DNA from: Galbitalea sp036495225
Lineage (GTDB): Bacteria > Actinomycetota > Actinomycetes > Actinomycetales > Microbacteriaceae
NCBI GenBank assembly: GCA_036495225.1
Contig: DASXNG010000054.1
Location: 6,071 to 70,070, forward strand
Direction: 5' to 3'
Length of the DNA: 64,000 bases
Position numbers and translations under genes: made by a program. The notes beneath the pieces are model-generated. The model was not told where the DNA came from. It searched no databases and saw only the letters and a program-made list of their open reading frames with translations. Within the stretch, counting starts at the first letter, position 1. Each line of letters starts with the position of its first letter. Of this stretch, positions 33,025-42,065 are shown piece by piece.

Positions 33025-33086
33025 ATCGAATGCCCTGTAAGTGCGGGTTGGAACACTCCAACACCAGCACTTACAGGGCATTCGAT
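33025..33086. repeat. Inverted repeat, family 2, copy 1 (probable two-way terminator)
   Basis: Arms ATCGAATGCCCTGTAAGTGC (33025-33044) and GCACTTACAGGGCATTCGAT (33067-33086) are perfect 20-bp complements. The loop contains a second stem, GTTGGA/TCCAAC. It lies between the convergent clpP2 and kinase genes. The same arms occur at 52725-52794, so it is a repeated element and probably a shared terminator. Confidence 0.85.
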
Positions 33087-33095
33087 ATGTGCGGG

Positions 33096-33602
33096 TCAGG
33101 CGAGCAGCGTGTGAGCCCAGACGGGGATGTCTGCCACCGCTGGCGCGATGGTGTGGGATTCATCGGCGCCGGGCTCATCGAAGTCGGCGAGGTGGGCTTC
33201 AAACACGGGATCCGCGACCTCGTGACGTGAGCGATGAATCCGGTTGACGTCCCGGCGTCGGCGCACCTCGTCGGCCGGGGTGTCGACGTACAGCAGGATG
33301 TAGCTGGCGGTTTCGCGCTCGGCGAGGTCCCGCCATCCGTCGCGCAGGAATCTCCACGAATTCGTGTCATCGACGATCACGACACGGTTGTCGTGCAGCG
33401 CCGCGAGCACCCGCTCTGTCGCGATGGCGTGGGTGCGCTGCCACTCCTCCACAGGGATGCCGGCCCCGCCATCGAGACCCCGCTGTTCGTTGATCTGGTC
33501 GAAATTCACCACATCGGCGTCGAGCGTGGCCGCGATCGCGCGGGCGATGGTGCTCTTGCCGGAGAACGACCGGCCACACATCACGATGAGGGCGCTACTC
33601 AC
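33096..33602 (-). CDS. P-loop kinase-like protein (AAA_33 type)
   Basis: Start at GTG 33602, giving 168 residues and an 8-bp overlap with the copC-like gene. Walker A is GRSFSGKST (residues 10-18), with the switch Asp in VVIVDDTNSWRFLRDGWRDL and a lid region RRRRDVNRIHRSRHEV. The family phosphorylates small molecules or nucleic-acid ends; the substrate is unknown. It lies between clpP2 and clpX on the opposite strand, after the CopC-like gene, and probably forms a two-gene unit with it. Confidence 0.85.
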   Translation of the reverse strand: MSSALIVMCGRSFSGKSTIARAIAATLDADVVNFDQINEQRGLDGGAGIPVEEWQRTHAIATERVLAALHDNRVVIVDDTNSWRFLRDGWRDLAERETASYILLYVDTPADEVRRRRDVNRIHRSRHEVADPVFEAHLADFDEPGADESHTIAPAVADIPVWAHTLLA

Positions 33603-34227
33603 CGTCGGTGGGCTTCCTGCGGCGACCAGTAAGCAGCAGTACCAGAGCCAGCGCGATGCCCAGGGCGAGCACCCCTCCGCCGATGCCGAGCACGAGGCCG
33701 AGGTTGGCGTGGGGTTGGTTGTAGACGTCCTGACCCAGGTTGGGGTCCGGGGGAGCGGTGCCGCCGGAGAGACCGTGGCAGTCGAGCGGATGACTCGAGC
33801 CGACCGAATCGGCTGGGGAGCTGCCAGCGGCCGGGGCCCACGTGAACGAGTACTCGTTCGAAACGACGTGCCCGTCGGCAGACACGATCTGCCAGATCAC
33901 CTTGTATGTGCCGGGAGACCCGAGCGCCGCGGCGGTTGACATGCTTGGGCCGTGAACATCCACGCACCCATCGCCGTAAAACTTGCCGTGCGAGTCTTCG
34001 ACATCGAAGGCGAACCCGGCGCCGTGGTGCGAGAGGTCCAGCAGTCCCTCGTTGGTCGTGATGACGAAGCGTGCCGGGAGCCTGGTCAGAGTCTCTCCCG
34101 AGGCGGGTGTGGATGAAACCAGATAGTTGTGGGCGGCCGCGGACTCGGCCAGGCCCAGAACTGAGCCGACGACAAGAATTCCGCCTGCGACAACAGCGAG
34201 AACGCGGCGGCGTCGGGCTGTGCGCAT
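33595..34227 (-). CDS. CopC-domain copper-binding protein with C-terminal membrane anchor
   Basis: Start set at ATG 34227 (MRTARRRRVLAVVAGG), giving 210 residues. Residues 1-32 are a signal peptide ending AAA, so the mature chain begins with His33, the N-terminal copper ligand of CopC proteins. The CopC beta-sandwich continues (STPASGETLTRLPARFVITT, then YKVIWQIVSADGHVVSNEYS). A single membrane helix (LGLVLGIGGGVLALGIALAL) and a basic tail RRRKPTDGE end the protein. It would bind copper outside the membrane. Codons upstream of 34227 are not protein-like. Confidence 0.9.
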   Translation of the reverse strand: MRTARRRRVLAVVAGGILVVGSVLGLAESAAAHNYLVSSTPASGETLTRLPARFVITTNEGLLDLSHHGAGFAFDVEDSHGKFYGDGCVDVHGPSMSTAAALGSPGTYKVIWQIVSADGHVVSNEYSFTWAPAAGSSPADSVGSSHPLDCHGLSGGTAPPDPNLGQDVYNQPHANLGLVLGIGGGVLALGIALALVLLLTGRRRKPTDGE

Positions 34228-34345
34228 GCGAATTACGTTACGGCACGCCGAAGTCACAATTCTGCGCGATGGCTGGCAGTGTCCGTCTCTCGGGTTAGGC
34301 TCATTCCCACATAGTGTCTTGTGTCTCGAACAGGGGAGAGCGACA

Positions 34346-35623
<1,278 letters not shown>

Positions 35624-35637
35624 GCTCGTCGTTCGCG

Positions 35638-35656
35638 TGATACCAGACTGGTATCA
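35638..35656. promoter_or_regulatory. Palindromic operator of the second RHH-Doc module
   Basis: TGATACCAGACTGGTATCA is a perfect 9-1-9 palindrome that ends at the A of an ATG and lies 8 bp before the preferred antitoxin start at 35665. Its core TACC...GGTA is the inverse of the GGTA...TACC core at 9944-9956. TATCAT inside the right arm could serve as a -10, which again would give a nearly leaderless mRNA. Confidence 0.6.
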
Positions 35657-35664
35657 TGGCGACT

Positions 35665-35871
35665 ATGGCAATGACACTTCGACTGTCTCCAGAATTGGAT
35701 GCGGCTGCGGACAAGTTGGCCGCTGAACAGCACACGTCCAAGCACTCATTGATCGTGCGAGCGTTCGAGGAGTTCATCTCGCGTGAAGAGAAGACTCGTC
35801 GAGTGCTTGGCAGCATCGACGAGACAAAGCGTGACTATGCGGAGACAATCAGGCGACTCGAAGACGCGTGA
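35665..35871 (+). CDS. Ribbon-helix-helix antitoxin of the second Doc module
   Basis: Start set at ATG 35665 (MAMTLRLSPELDAAADKLAA), 68 residues, because it aligns with MAMTLRLTADELDAL of the first module; ATG 35656 is in frame but lies in the operator palindrome. The strand MTLRL and helices (HSLIVRAFEEFISREEKTRR) form the RHH fold, and the C-terminus (DETKRDYAETIRRLEDA) should bind the toxin. It overlaps the toxin gene by 4 bp (GTGA). Confidence 0.84.
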   Translation: MAMTLRLSPELDAAADKLAAEQHTSKHSLIVRAFEEFISREEKTRRVLGSIDETKRDYAETIRRLEDA

Positions 35872-36242
35872 CGGAGTACATCGATCCGGAGCAGGCCTTA
35901 GTTGCCGCCGACTACCTTGGCTTGCACATTCGAGATCGCGGTCTTCTGTTTTCAGCGCTCGCAAGGCCCGCAACGAGCGCCTTCGGTGATGATGCGTACG
36001 AGACGCTCGAATTGAAGGCCGCCGCGTTGCTGAGCTCACTGGGAACGAATCACGCGATGATCGACGGGAACAAGCGATTCTCCTGGTTTCTCACGCTCGC
36101 GTTTCTCAGGCTCAACGGCTACCGCGTCGTGATGTCGAACGACGACGCGTTCAATCTGGTGCTGGCGGTCGCGCAGGGCGCGCAAGACCTTGATGAGATT
36201 GCACTGCGTCTCCGAACGCATATGGTGAGCTACCCGAGGTAG
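35868..36242 (+). CDS. Doc-family toxin with intact Fic motif
   Basis: Start at GTG 35868 overlaps the antitoxin stop. The 124-residue protein has the active-site motif NHAMIDGNKR (H-x-x-I-D-G-N-K-R), in which His is the catalytic base, followed by FSWFLTLAFLRLNGYRVVMS. Doc enzymes phosphorylate elongation factor EF-Tu and stop translation. The sequence is of normal length and looks functional, unlike its paralogue at 9342-9737. It lies after clpX and is followed by a hairpin repeat. Confidence 0.87.
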   Translation: MTEYIDPEQALVAADYLGLHIRDRGLLFSALARPATSAFGDDAYETLELKAAALLSSLGTNHAMIDGNKRFSWFLTLAFLRLNGYRVVMSNDDAFNLVLAVAQGAQDLDEIALRLRTHMVSYPR

Positions 36243-36274
36243 TTGCAGTACTGCCAGTTCTTGCCGGGAGCCGC

Positions 36275-36342
36275 GCGCCTCGACTTTCCCCACATCGATC
36301 TAAAACTCGAGGGCGAGAGCGATTTGGGGAAAGTCGACGCGC
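36275..36342. repeat. Inverted repeat, family 3 (hairpin after the doc gene)
   Basis: Two 23-base arms (36275-36297 and 36320-36342) share CGACTTTCCCC and GGGGAAAGTCG; 21 of 23 positions pair. The loop is 22 bases. It lies between the co-directional doc and ROK genes and probably ends or protects the doc transcript. No second copy was noticed in this window. The rest of the 36243-36469 gap holds the ROK promoter. Confidence 0.7.
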
Positions 36343-36381
36343 CCCCAGATGCAGCAGTTATGGTCATTTTCTCGTTGCGTC

Positions 36382-36430
36382 TTGACGGCTCTGTCCACTT
36401 CATTCTAAAGTTTATTTAGTCCTGAATAAA
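36382..36430 (+). promoter_or_regulatory. Promoter and ROK operator of the alpha-glucoside operon
   Basis: TTGACG (36382-36387) is a good -35, and TCTAAA (36404-36409) is a weak -10 at 16 bp spacing. Immediately after is TTTATTTAGTCCTGAATAAA (36411-36430), an imperfect palindrome (8 of 10 positions pair) overlapping the expected transcription start. A-T-rich palindromes like this are typical of ROK/NagC-type operators. It precedes the ROK gene, so the repressor probably controls itself and the operon. Confidence 0.6.
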
Positions 36431-36469
36431 GCGTGCTCAGTGACGACCGCCCTGAACGACGGAGAACCA

Positions 36470-37693
36470 ATGACGATTCGCCCGAATGCGAGAACCGATG
36501 TCAATCGGTCCGCGATCCTTGCGCATCTTGGCGCCCAGGGACCAGCGTCGCGCGCCGACCTCGCGCGGGCGCTGAACGTCTCGCCGGCTCTCATGACCCA
36601 GCTCACCAAGGACCTCCTGTCGGATGGACTGCTTGCGGAGCTCGATCACTCTCCATCGCAGGGGGGGCGTCCCGCTCGAATGCTCGGCCTCGTTGCAACA
36701 GCTGGTCGCGCCATTGGAGTGAAGATTGCTCCCGATCATGTCGCGTTCGTCGAGGTCGGAATAGCGGGAGGCGTGCTGCGGTCCGCCAGCGAACCGTTCG
36801 ATGCCGCGGCATCCACCATGCTCAATGACATCACCGAACTTCTGCGTCGGTTCATCGCGGGCGGCAGCAATGCGCCGCTGCTCGGCATCGGGGTAGGGGT
36901 GCCCGGCTCCGTCGACGAGCAGGGCAGCGGACTCGTCGACTCTGCGCAACTGGGCTGGCAACAGGTACCGGTTGGCGCGACTCTGCGCCGTGAGCTCGAA
37001 CTGCCAGTACTGGTCGAGAACAACGTGAATGCGCTCGCGATGGCCGAGCGGTTGTACGGGCTCGGCCGACAGTATGAGAACTTCCTCGTCATCACGATCG
37101 GAACCGGCATCGGCGCCGGAATTGTCGTTGATGGCGTTGTGCTGCGGGGCGCCTCGGGAGGTGCCGGTGAAATCGGCCACATCCCGGTTCAGCCAGATGG
37201 ACCGCTGTGCACCTGCGGCAACATCGGGTGTCTCGAAGCGATCATCGGTCAGGCAGGGCTACTGCGCACCGCTCGCGAGCGAGGAATCATCGGCGCGCAC
37301 AGCAGCATCGACGCACTGCGGTCGGCCGCAGACTCAGGGGATGAGGCCGCCGCGGCAGTATTCAGCGAGGCTGGGCACCTGCTCGGCCGAGTACTGGCGG
37401 GCATCGTGCACACAATCGACCCGGAAATAGTCATCGTGCTGGGAGAGGGAACAATTTCGTGGGCCCACTGGTCCTTCGGATTCGAACCTGCTCTCCGTTC
37501 ATCCCTTATCTCCAGCCGCCGCGGGGTTGGAGTTGCCGTCGAGTCCTGGCAGGACGAAAGCTGGGCGCAGGGCGCCGCATCGATCGTGCTCGCGACCCCG
37601 TTTGACTCGGACGACATTGCGGGCGACCAGGGGAGACTTGTTCGCGAGCGGTTAGTCGAGCAGGCGGCCCCGGCTCAAGGTGACAGCGAGTGA
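36470..37693 (+). CDS. ROK-family transcriptional repressor (sugar-responsive)
   Basis: Start set at ATG 36470 (MTIRPNARTDVNRSAIL), which has GGAG 6-9 bp upstream; GTG 36440 is the longer alternative without an SD. The 407-residue protein has an N-terminal MarR-like helix-turn-helix (GPASRADLARALNVSPALMT) and a C-terminal ROK domain: GVGVPGSVDEQG, VENNVNALAMAE, ITIGTGIGAGIVVDG and the zinc site CTCGNIGCLEAIIG. The ROK domain binds a sugar. It overlaps the next gene by 4 bp, so the repressor and the transporter are cotranscribed. Inducer likely an alpha-glucoside. Confidence 0.93.
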   Translation: MTIRPNARTDVNRSAILAHLGAQGPASRADLARALNVSPALMTQLTKDLLSDGLLAELDHSPSQGGRPARMLGLVATAGRAIGVKIAPDHVAFVEVGIAGGVLRSASEPFDAAASTMLNDITELLRRFIAGGSNAPLLGIGVGVPGSVDEQGSGLVDSAQLGWQQVPVGATLRRELELPVLVENNVNALAMAERLYGLGRQYENFLVITIGTGIGAGIVVDGVVLRGASGGAGEIGHIPVQPDGPLCTCGNIGCLEAIIGQAGLLRTARERGIIGAHSSIDALRSAADSGDEAAAAVFSEAGHLLGRVLAGIVHTIDPEIVIVLGEGTISWAHWSFGFEPALRSSLISSRRGVGVAVESWQDESWAQGAASIVLATPFDSDDIAGDQGRLVRERLVEQAAPAQGDSE

Positions 37694-38640
37694 CCGCTCA
37701 AACCGCGCTCGTCGACAAGGCGCCGCAATTCAAACACTCGCAGCCAGTTCGGGATACGGCTCGCACTTCGCGACGCGCCAAGTACCTGCTCACCGTGCTG
37801 GCGTTCCTTCTTCCGAGCGCCATTCCACTAGCGATCTTCGTGCTCGGCCCGATGATTGCCGCCGCCTGGGTGAGCCTCAACCAGTGGAATCTCCTGGCCC
37901 CGATGAAGTTCGTGGGCTTAGGGAACTACGTGGGACTGCTACAGGATCCCCAGACTGGTTCGGTCTTCCTGAACACCGCGTACTATGTTGCCGGCTACCT
38001 GCCGCTCGTCTACTTCGGCGGACTCGCGCTCGCCCTCGCCCTCAACACCGCACTCAAGGGTCGATCCCTTTTGCGCGGCGTCTACTTTCTGCCAGTGATC
38101 ACCAGCTGGATCGTCGTCGCGCTCGTCTGGCGCTGGCTGCTCAGCCCAAGCAACGGCATCGTGAACACAGTCCTTGCCTGGGTCGGCATACAGGGCCCCG
38201 GTTGGTGGACGGATCCGGCGTGGTCCATGCCATCGATCATTCTGGCGTCAGCATGGAAGGATCTCGGCTTCGTCATGGTGATCCTTTTGGCCGGCCTCCA
38301 GGCAATACCGACCGACATGTATGACGCAGCCAAGGTGGACGGAGCCGGTCCGTGGCGCCGGTTAATCTCGGTGACGCTGCCCCTGCTCTCACCATCCACT
38401 TTCTTCGTCATCATCATCTCGCTCGTCAACGGGTTCCAGGTCTTCGACCAGATCTATGCCATGACGGGCGGCGGACCGGACGGCTCGAGTGAGTCCGTTG
38501 TCGAGCAGATCTACGACTTCACCTTCCGCTACGGCAGGGCGGGCGACGCTTCAGCACTGTCGTGGATGTTGTTCATCGTGATCCTCGCGGTCACCCTCAT
38601 TCAGATTCGCGGCCAGAGGAGGTGGGTGACCTATGGCTGA
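37690..38640 (+). CDS. Sugar ABC transporter permease, MalF-like
   Basis: The 316-residue permease has six hydrophobic segments and the EAA loop DMYDAAKVDGAGPWRRLISV followed by TLPLLSP that contacts the ATPase. It starts at GTG 37690 inside the ROK stop and overlaps the next gene by 8 bp. With the MalG-like partner and lipoprotein it forms a carbohydrate-uptake (CUT1) importer. No ATPase gene is present in the operon; such systems in actinobacteria share MsiK-type ATPases. Confidence 0.93.
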   Translation: MTAQTALVDKAPQFKHSQPVRDTARTSRRAKYLLTVLAFLLPSAIPLAIFVLGPMIAAAWVSLNQWNLLAPMKFVGLGNYVGLLQDPQTGSVFLNTAYYVAGYLPLVYFGGLALALALNTALKGRSLLRGVYFLPVITSWIVVALVWRWLLSPSNGIVNTVLAWVGIQGPGWWTDPAWSMPSIILASAWKDLGFVMVILLAGLQAIPTDMYDAAKVDGAGPWRRLISVTLPLLSPSTFFVIIISLVNGFQVFDQIYAMTGGGPDGSSESVVEQIYDFTFRYGRAGDASALSWMLFIVILAVTLIQIRGQRRWVTYG

Positions 38641-39511
38641 CGCAACCATCGCCATTCGCACTCGGGCGCGCTGGGCGGCCCGCACGCCAGCCTCGCGCAG
38701 GGGCCTCGTGATTGCAATCATCCTGCACGTCGCCATCATCGGCGGCGCGCTCGCAATGTTCTTCCCATTCCTGTGGACGCTGATCACCTCAATCACGCCA
38801 GGCGCGAACCTCACGAGCACGCCGGCACTGATTCCGGCCAATCCGTCGTTCGGCGCATACGCAAAGTTATTCTCCGACCTGCCATTTGCCCAGGTCATCC
38901 TCAACAGCCTCCTGCTCGCTAGTGTCACAACCGCCGTGCAACTATTCACGTCATCGACTGCGGCGTATGCCTTCAGCAGACTGCCATTCCGAGGCCAAAA
39001 TGTGGTCTTTGCGATCTATCTCGCGACGATGATGATCCCGTTGCAGGTGCTCATCGTTCCGCTTTTCGTCGAGCTCAAGACGTTTGGGCTCCTCGACACG
39101 TATTTGGGCGCATTGCTGCCGACGTTCGCCTCGGCGTTTGGGATATTTCTTCTCAGGCAGGCGATCAACCAGGTTCCTCGCGAACTGGATGAAGCAGCGA
39201 CGATCGACGGCGCCGGACATTTTCGAATCTTTGGACAGGTGATCCTGCCGAATATCCGCCCAGCGCTCGCGACTCTCGTCGTTTTCTCATTCATGAGCAG
39301 CTGGAACAGTTTTCTCTGGCCACTCATCGTCTTACGTTCGCCGCAATTGCAGACGCTTCCCATTGCGCTCGCCGGTCTTCAAGGCCAGTACATCTCGCAG
39401 TGGGATGTCATCATGGCCGGCTCCGTCGTCAGCATCCTGCCCATGTTGGCTCTCTATGTCTTCGCCCAAAAATACGTCATCCAGGGCGTCGCAAGCTCAG
39501 GGATCAAGTGA
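38633..39511 (+). CDS. Sugar ABC transporter permease, MalG-like
   Basis: The 292-residue permease has an N-terminal span (LVIAIILHVAIIGGALAMFF) and five more, with the EAA loop RELDEAATIDGAGHFRIFGQ followed by VILPNIRPALATLVVFSFMS. These are hallmarks of CUT1 permeases. It overlaps the MalF-like gene by 8 bp and lies 52 bp before the binding protein, whose start is preceded by AAAGGAG. Confidence 0.93.
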   Translation: MADATIAIRTRARWAARTPASRRGLVIAIILHVAIIGGALAMFFPFLWTLITSITPGANLTSTPALIPANPSFGAYAKLFSDLPFAQVILNSLLLASVTTAVQLFTSSTAAYAFSRLPFRGQNVVFAIYLATMMIPLQVLIVPLFVELKTFGLLDTYLGALLPTFASAFGIFLLRQAINQVPRELDEAATIDGAGHFRIFGQVILPNIRPALATLVVFSFMSSWNSFLWPLIVLRSPQLQTLPIALAGLQGQYISQWDVIMAGSVVSILPMLALYVFAQKYVIQGVASSGIK

Positions 39512-39563
39512 TCGCTGGACCACAGGTACCACCGCACCATCACATCAAAGGAGATTGCAGCAC

Positions 39564-40814
39564 ATGAAAAGAAAGCTAGTCGGAGCCCTCGCAGTGGCAG
39601 GCGTCGCAGCGCTCGTCATGACGGGATGCGCTTCGAACCCGCCGAAGGCGGACAGCGGCCCGGTCACCATCACCTACACGAACTTCATCTCGGCGGGTGC
39701 CAACGAGGGCAATCTGAAGAAGATCGTGGATGCCTTCGAGAAGGCCAATCCGGACATCACGGTGCAGGTCAAAACCATCCCATACAGCGGCTACGCGACT
39801 GCGCAGCAGACGGATCTCGCCGCTGGTACGGCGTCGGATGTGTTCGACATTGACGGCCTCTCGAACTACCAGTCGCTGGAGGCGAACGGCCAGCTCGCGG
39901 AGTTGAAGGGAGTCGACGGCAAGGTCTACAACTCCGGACTGCTGGACACGTACCAGACGGACGGGAAGCAGTACGCTCTGCCGACCTCGTTCTCCGACGT
40001 GGTGCTGTACTACAACAAGGACCTTTTCGATGCTGCCGGCGTCTCATACCCAACGAGCAGCTGGACGTGGGCGGATGAAACCGCAGCGGCGACGAAGATC
40101 ACCGACAAGGCCAAGGGCATCTGGGGCGACCACCAGCCCGTCACTTACAACGAGTACTACAAGGCGCTTGTGCAGAACGGGGCAAGCTTCTTGAGCAAGG
40201 ACGGCAAGAAGGCGGCCTTCGACACTCCAGCTGGGCTGGAAGCCGCAAAGTGGCTGGTCGACAAGAGCGGCACGACTATGCCGACCATCAAGCAAGGCCA
40301 GGGCACGGCCGACTTCGACACGAATCTATTTGCCGCCGGAAAGCTCGCGATGTTGCACACGGGGACGTGGGTATTCGGCAACTTTGCGAAGGTTCCGTTC
40401 AAGTGGGACATCGCCGTGGAGCCGGGAAACACGAAGTCGGCTAGCGCGGTCTTCTCGAACGGCATCGGTGTGTATGCACAAAGCAAGCATCTCGCTGCGG
40501 CACAGAAGTGGGCCGTCTACATGTCCTCGTCGAACGAAGAGGTGAACGTGCGTCTCGACACCGGCTGGGAGCTTCCCACGATCTCGGACTCGGCGAAGCT
40601 CGCCACCTATCTGAACAAGGGTGCGCCCGCCAACCGGCAGGCCGTGTTCGATGCTGCAAAGCAGATCGCGCAGAGCCCGTCCCTCGGAGCGAACTCGCAG
40701 GCGATCCAGGATGCGATGACCGCAGCGTTGATCGAAGCCCAGTCCGGTCGTGAGACCGTGCAGCAGGCACTGGACAGCGCGAAGACCAAGATCGACGCGC
40801 TGCTCGCGGGCTAG
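39564..40814 (+). CDS. Sugar-binding lipoprotein of the ABC importer
   Basis: Start at ATG 39564 (MKRKLVGALAVAGVAALVMT), 416 residues, with AAAGGAG 10 bp upstream. The lipobox ends at Cys22 (VMTGCAS), so the mature protein is lipid-anchored outside the membrane. The mature fold is an extracellular solute-binding protein family 1: VDAFEKANPDITVQVKTIPY, AAGTASDVFDIDGLSNYQSL, YALPTSFSDVVLYYNKDLFD. Cargo is inferred to be a maltose- or isomaltose-type oligosaccharide because two alpha-glucosidase-type genes follow. Confidence 0.94.
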   Translation: MKRKLVGALAVAGVAALVMTGCASNPPKADSGPVTITYTNFISAGANEGNLKKIVDAFEKANPDITVQVKTIPYSGYATAQQTDLAAGTASDVFDIDGLSNYQSLEANGQLAELKGVDGKVYNSGLLDTYQTDGKQYALPTSFSDVVLYYNKDLFDAAGVSYPTSSWTWADETAAATKITDKAKGIWGDHQPVTYNEYYKALVQNGASFLSKDGKKAAFDTPAGLEAAKWLVDKSGTTMPTIKQGQGTADFDTNLFAAGKLAMLHTGTWVFGNFAKVPFKWDIAVEPGNTKSASAVFSNGIGVYAQSKHLAAAQKWAVYMSSSNEEVNVRLDTGWELPTISDSAKLATYLNKGAPANRQAVFDAAKQIAQSPSLGANSQAIQDAMTAALIEAQSGRETVQQALDSAKTKIDALLAG

Positions 40815-40852
40815 ATCAGACCAGCATCATCGGTCGGCGCAGGTCGGCCACA

Positions 40853-40883
40853 GGGTCCCGAGGTCCACTCGGCCTCGGGACCC
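40853..40883 (+). terminator. Intraoperonic hairpin after the binding-protein gene
   Basis: GGGTCCCGAGG (40853-40863) and CCTCGGGACCC (40873-40883) are perfect 11-bp complements around a 9-base loop. It lies between the binding-protein and GH15-like genes. Only a short TTCC follows, so it may be a partial terminator or a 3' stabiliser that raises binding-protein mRNA relative to the enzyme genes. Confidence 0.65.
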
Positions 40884-40922
40884 TTCCATATCTTTGAGCA
40901 CAACCAAGGGGAAATCACCGGC

Positions 40923-42065
40923 ATGAGCGAAGCCATCCGCGACCGTCCAGTCGACATCGACGAATTGAAATCGTTAGCCACGAGCAGCATCGCGCTGATC
41001 GAAGAATTGCAGGACGTTTCGGGCGCGTATCCGGCGAGCCCCACGTTCTCTGCGTATCGCGGTTACTCGTGGTTCCGCGACGGTGCTTTTATTGCGGATG
41101 CGGTGTCATCGGCGGGACGCCGTGACTCTGCCACGGCATTTTTCGACTGGTGCAGCTCGATTGTGCTTGCTCGTCGTGATCGGATTGAGGACATCGTCGG
41201 CCGAGCCGCCGACGGAACTCCGGCGCCCGACCGCGACATGCTGCCGACTCGATTTACGCTCGACGGACAGGACGGCGACGACGAGTGGTGGGATTTCCAG
41301 CTCGACGGATATGGCACCTGGTTGTGGGCCGTCGTCGAGCACTCGCGGCGCCACTCGATCGACCTGGCGCGGTGGAGTCCCGCCATCCTGCTGACCGTCG
41401 ACTACCTGCTCAGTTCATGGAGCAGGCCGTGTTTCGACTGGTGGGAGGAGAGCGCGGAGCACGTGCACGTCTCTACTCTGGGCTGTATTGCTGCGGGCCT
41501 CAGCGCTGTGACGCAGACCGGCATCATTGATCCGACCCGGCTTGCCCAGTGCTGGGCAGTGGCAGCCGAGATTCTCGACCTGATTCGCGCACACGGAACG
41601 ACCAATCATCACCTCGCCAAGTGGCTCGGCTCATCTGATGTCGATGCGAGCCTGCTGGCCGTCGTCAGCCCGCTTGCCGTCATCCCCAGTTCCGACCCGC
41701 TTGCCCGCAACACCATAGCGGCCGTTGAACGCGAACTCACCCACGATGGCGGCGTGCACCGCTACGCGCGTGACACGTTCTTCGGCGGGGGACAGTGGCC
41801 GCTGCTCACCTGTTTTCTTGGACTTGCGGATGCCGCGGCCGGTTCGCGCGAACTCGCGATGGAACGGCTGCGTTGGGCGGCCTCGACCGCAGACAGCGAC
41901 CAGCAGTTTCCCGAGCAGGTCGGCTGGCATTTGCTCGATCCGACAATGGTCGACGAGTGGGTCGGACGGTGGGGTTCGGTCGCCCGCCCCTTGTTGTGGA
42001 GCCACGCAATGTATGTTCGTCTGGCCGTCGAGCTCGGAGTGCTCGACGACCGAGGTGAGGCGTGA
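40923..42065 (+). CDS. GH15-like glucohydrolase (isomaltose glucohydrolase type)
   Basis: The 380-residue protein has the (alpha/alpha)6 helical pattern of GH15 enzymes: SAYRGYSWFRDGAFIADAVS (substrate-binding R-D), DEWWDFQLDGYGTWLWAVVE, DWWEESAEHVHVSTLGCIAA with the general-acid Glu in WWEE, and QQFPEQVGWHLLDPTMV with the general-base region. It has no signal peptide, so it acts on imported sugars. Its short form resembles single-domain isomaltose glucohydrolases known in actinobacteria. Substrate is inferred, not proven. Start ATG 40923 is preceded by AAGGGGAAA. Confidence 0.8.
   Translation: MSEAIRDRPVDIDELKSLATSSIALIEELQDVSGAYPASPTFSAYRGYSWFRDGAFIADAVSSAGRRDSATAFFDWCSSIVLARRDRIEDIVGRAADGTPAPDRDMLPTRFTLDGQDGDDEWWDFQLDGYGTWLWAVVEHSRRHSIDLARWSPAILLTVDYLLSSWSRPCFDWWEESAEHVHVSTLGCIAAGLSAVTQTGIIDPTRLAQCWAVAAEILDLIRAHGTTNHHLAKWLGSSDVDASLLAVVSPLAVIPSSDPLARNTIAAVERELTHDGGVHRYARDTFFGGGQWPLLTCFLGLADAAAGSRELAMERLRWAASTADSDQQFPEQVGWHLLDPTMVDEWVGRWGSVARPLLWSHAMYVRLAVELGVLDDRGEA

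Noticed and set aside
33025..33086. Attachment site or mobile-element end
   Set aside because: There is no integrase, target duplication or cargo nearby. Position between convergent genes favours a terminator-like repeat.
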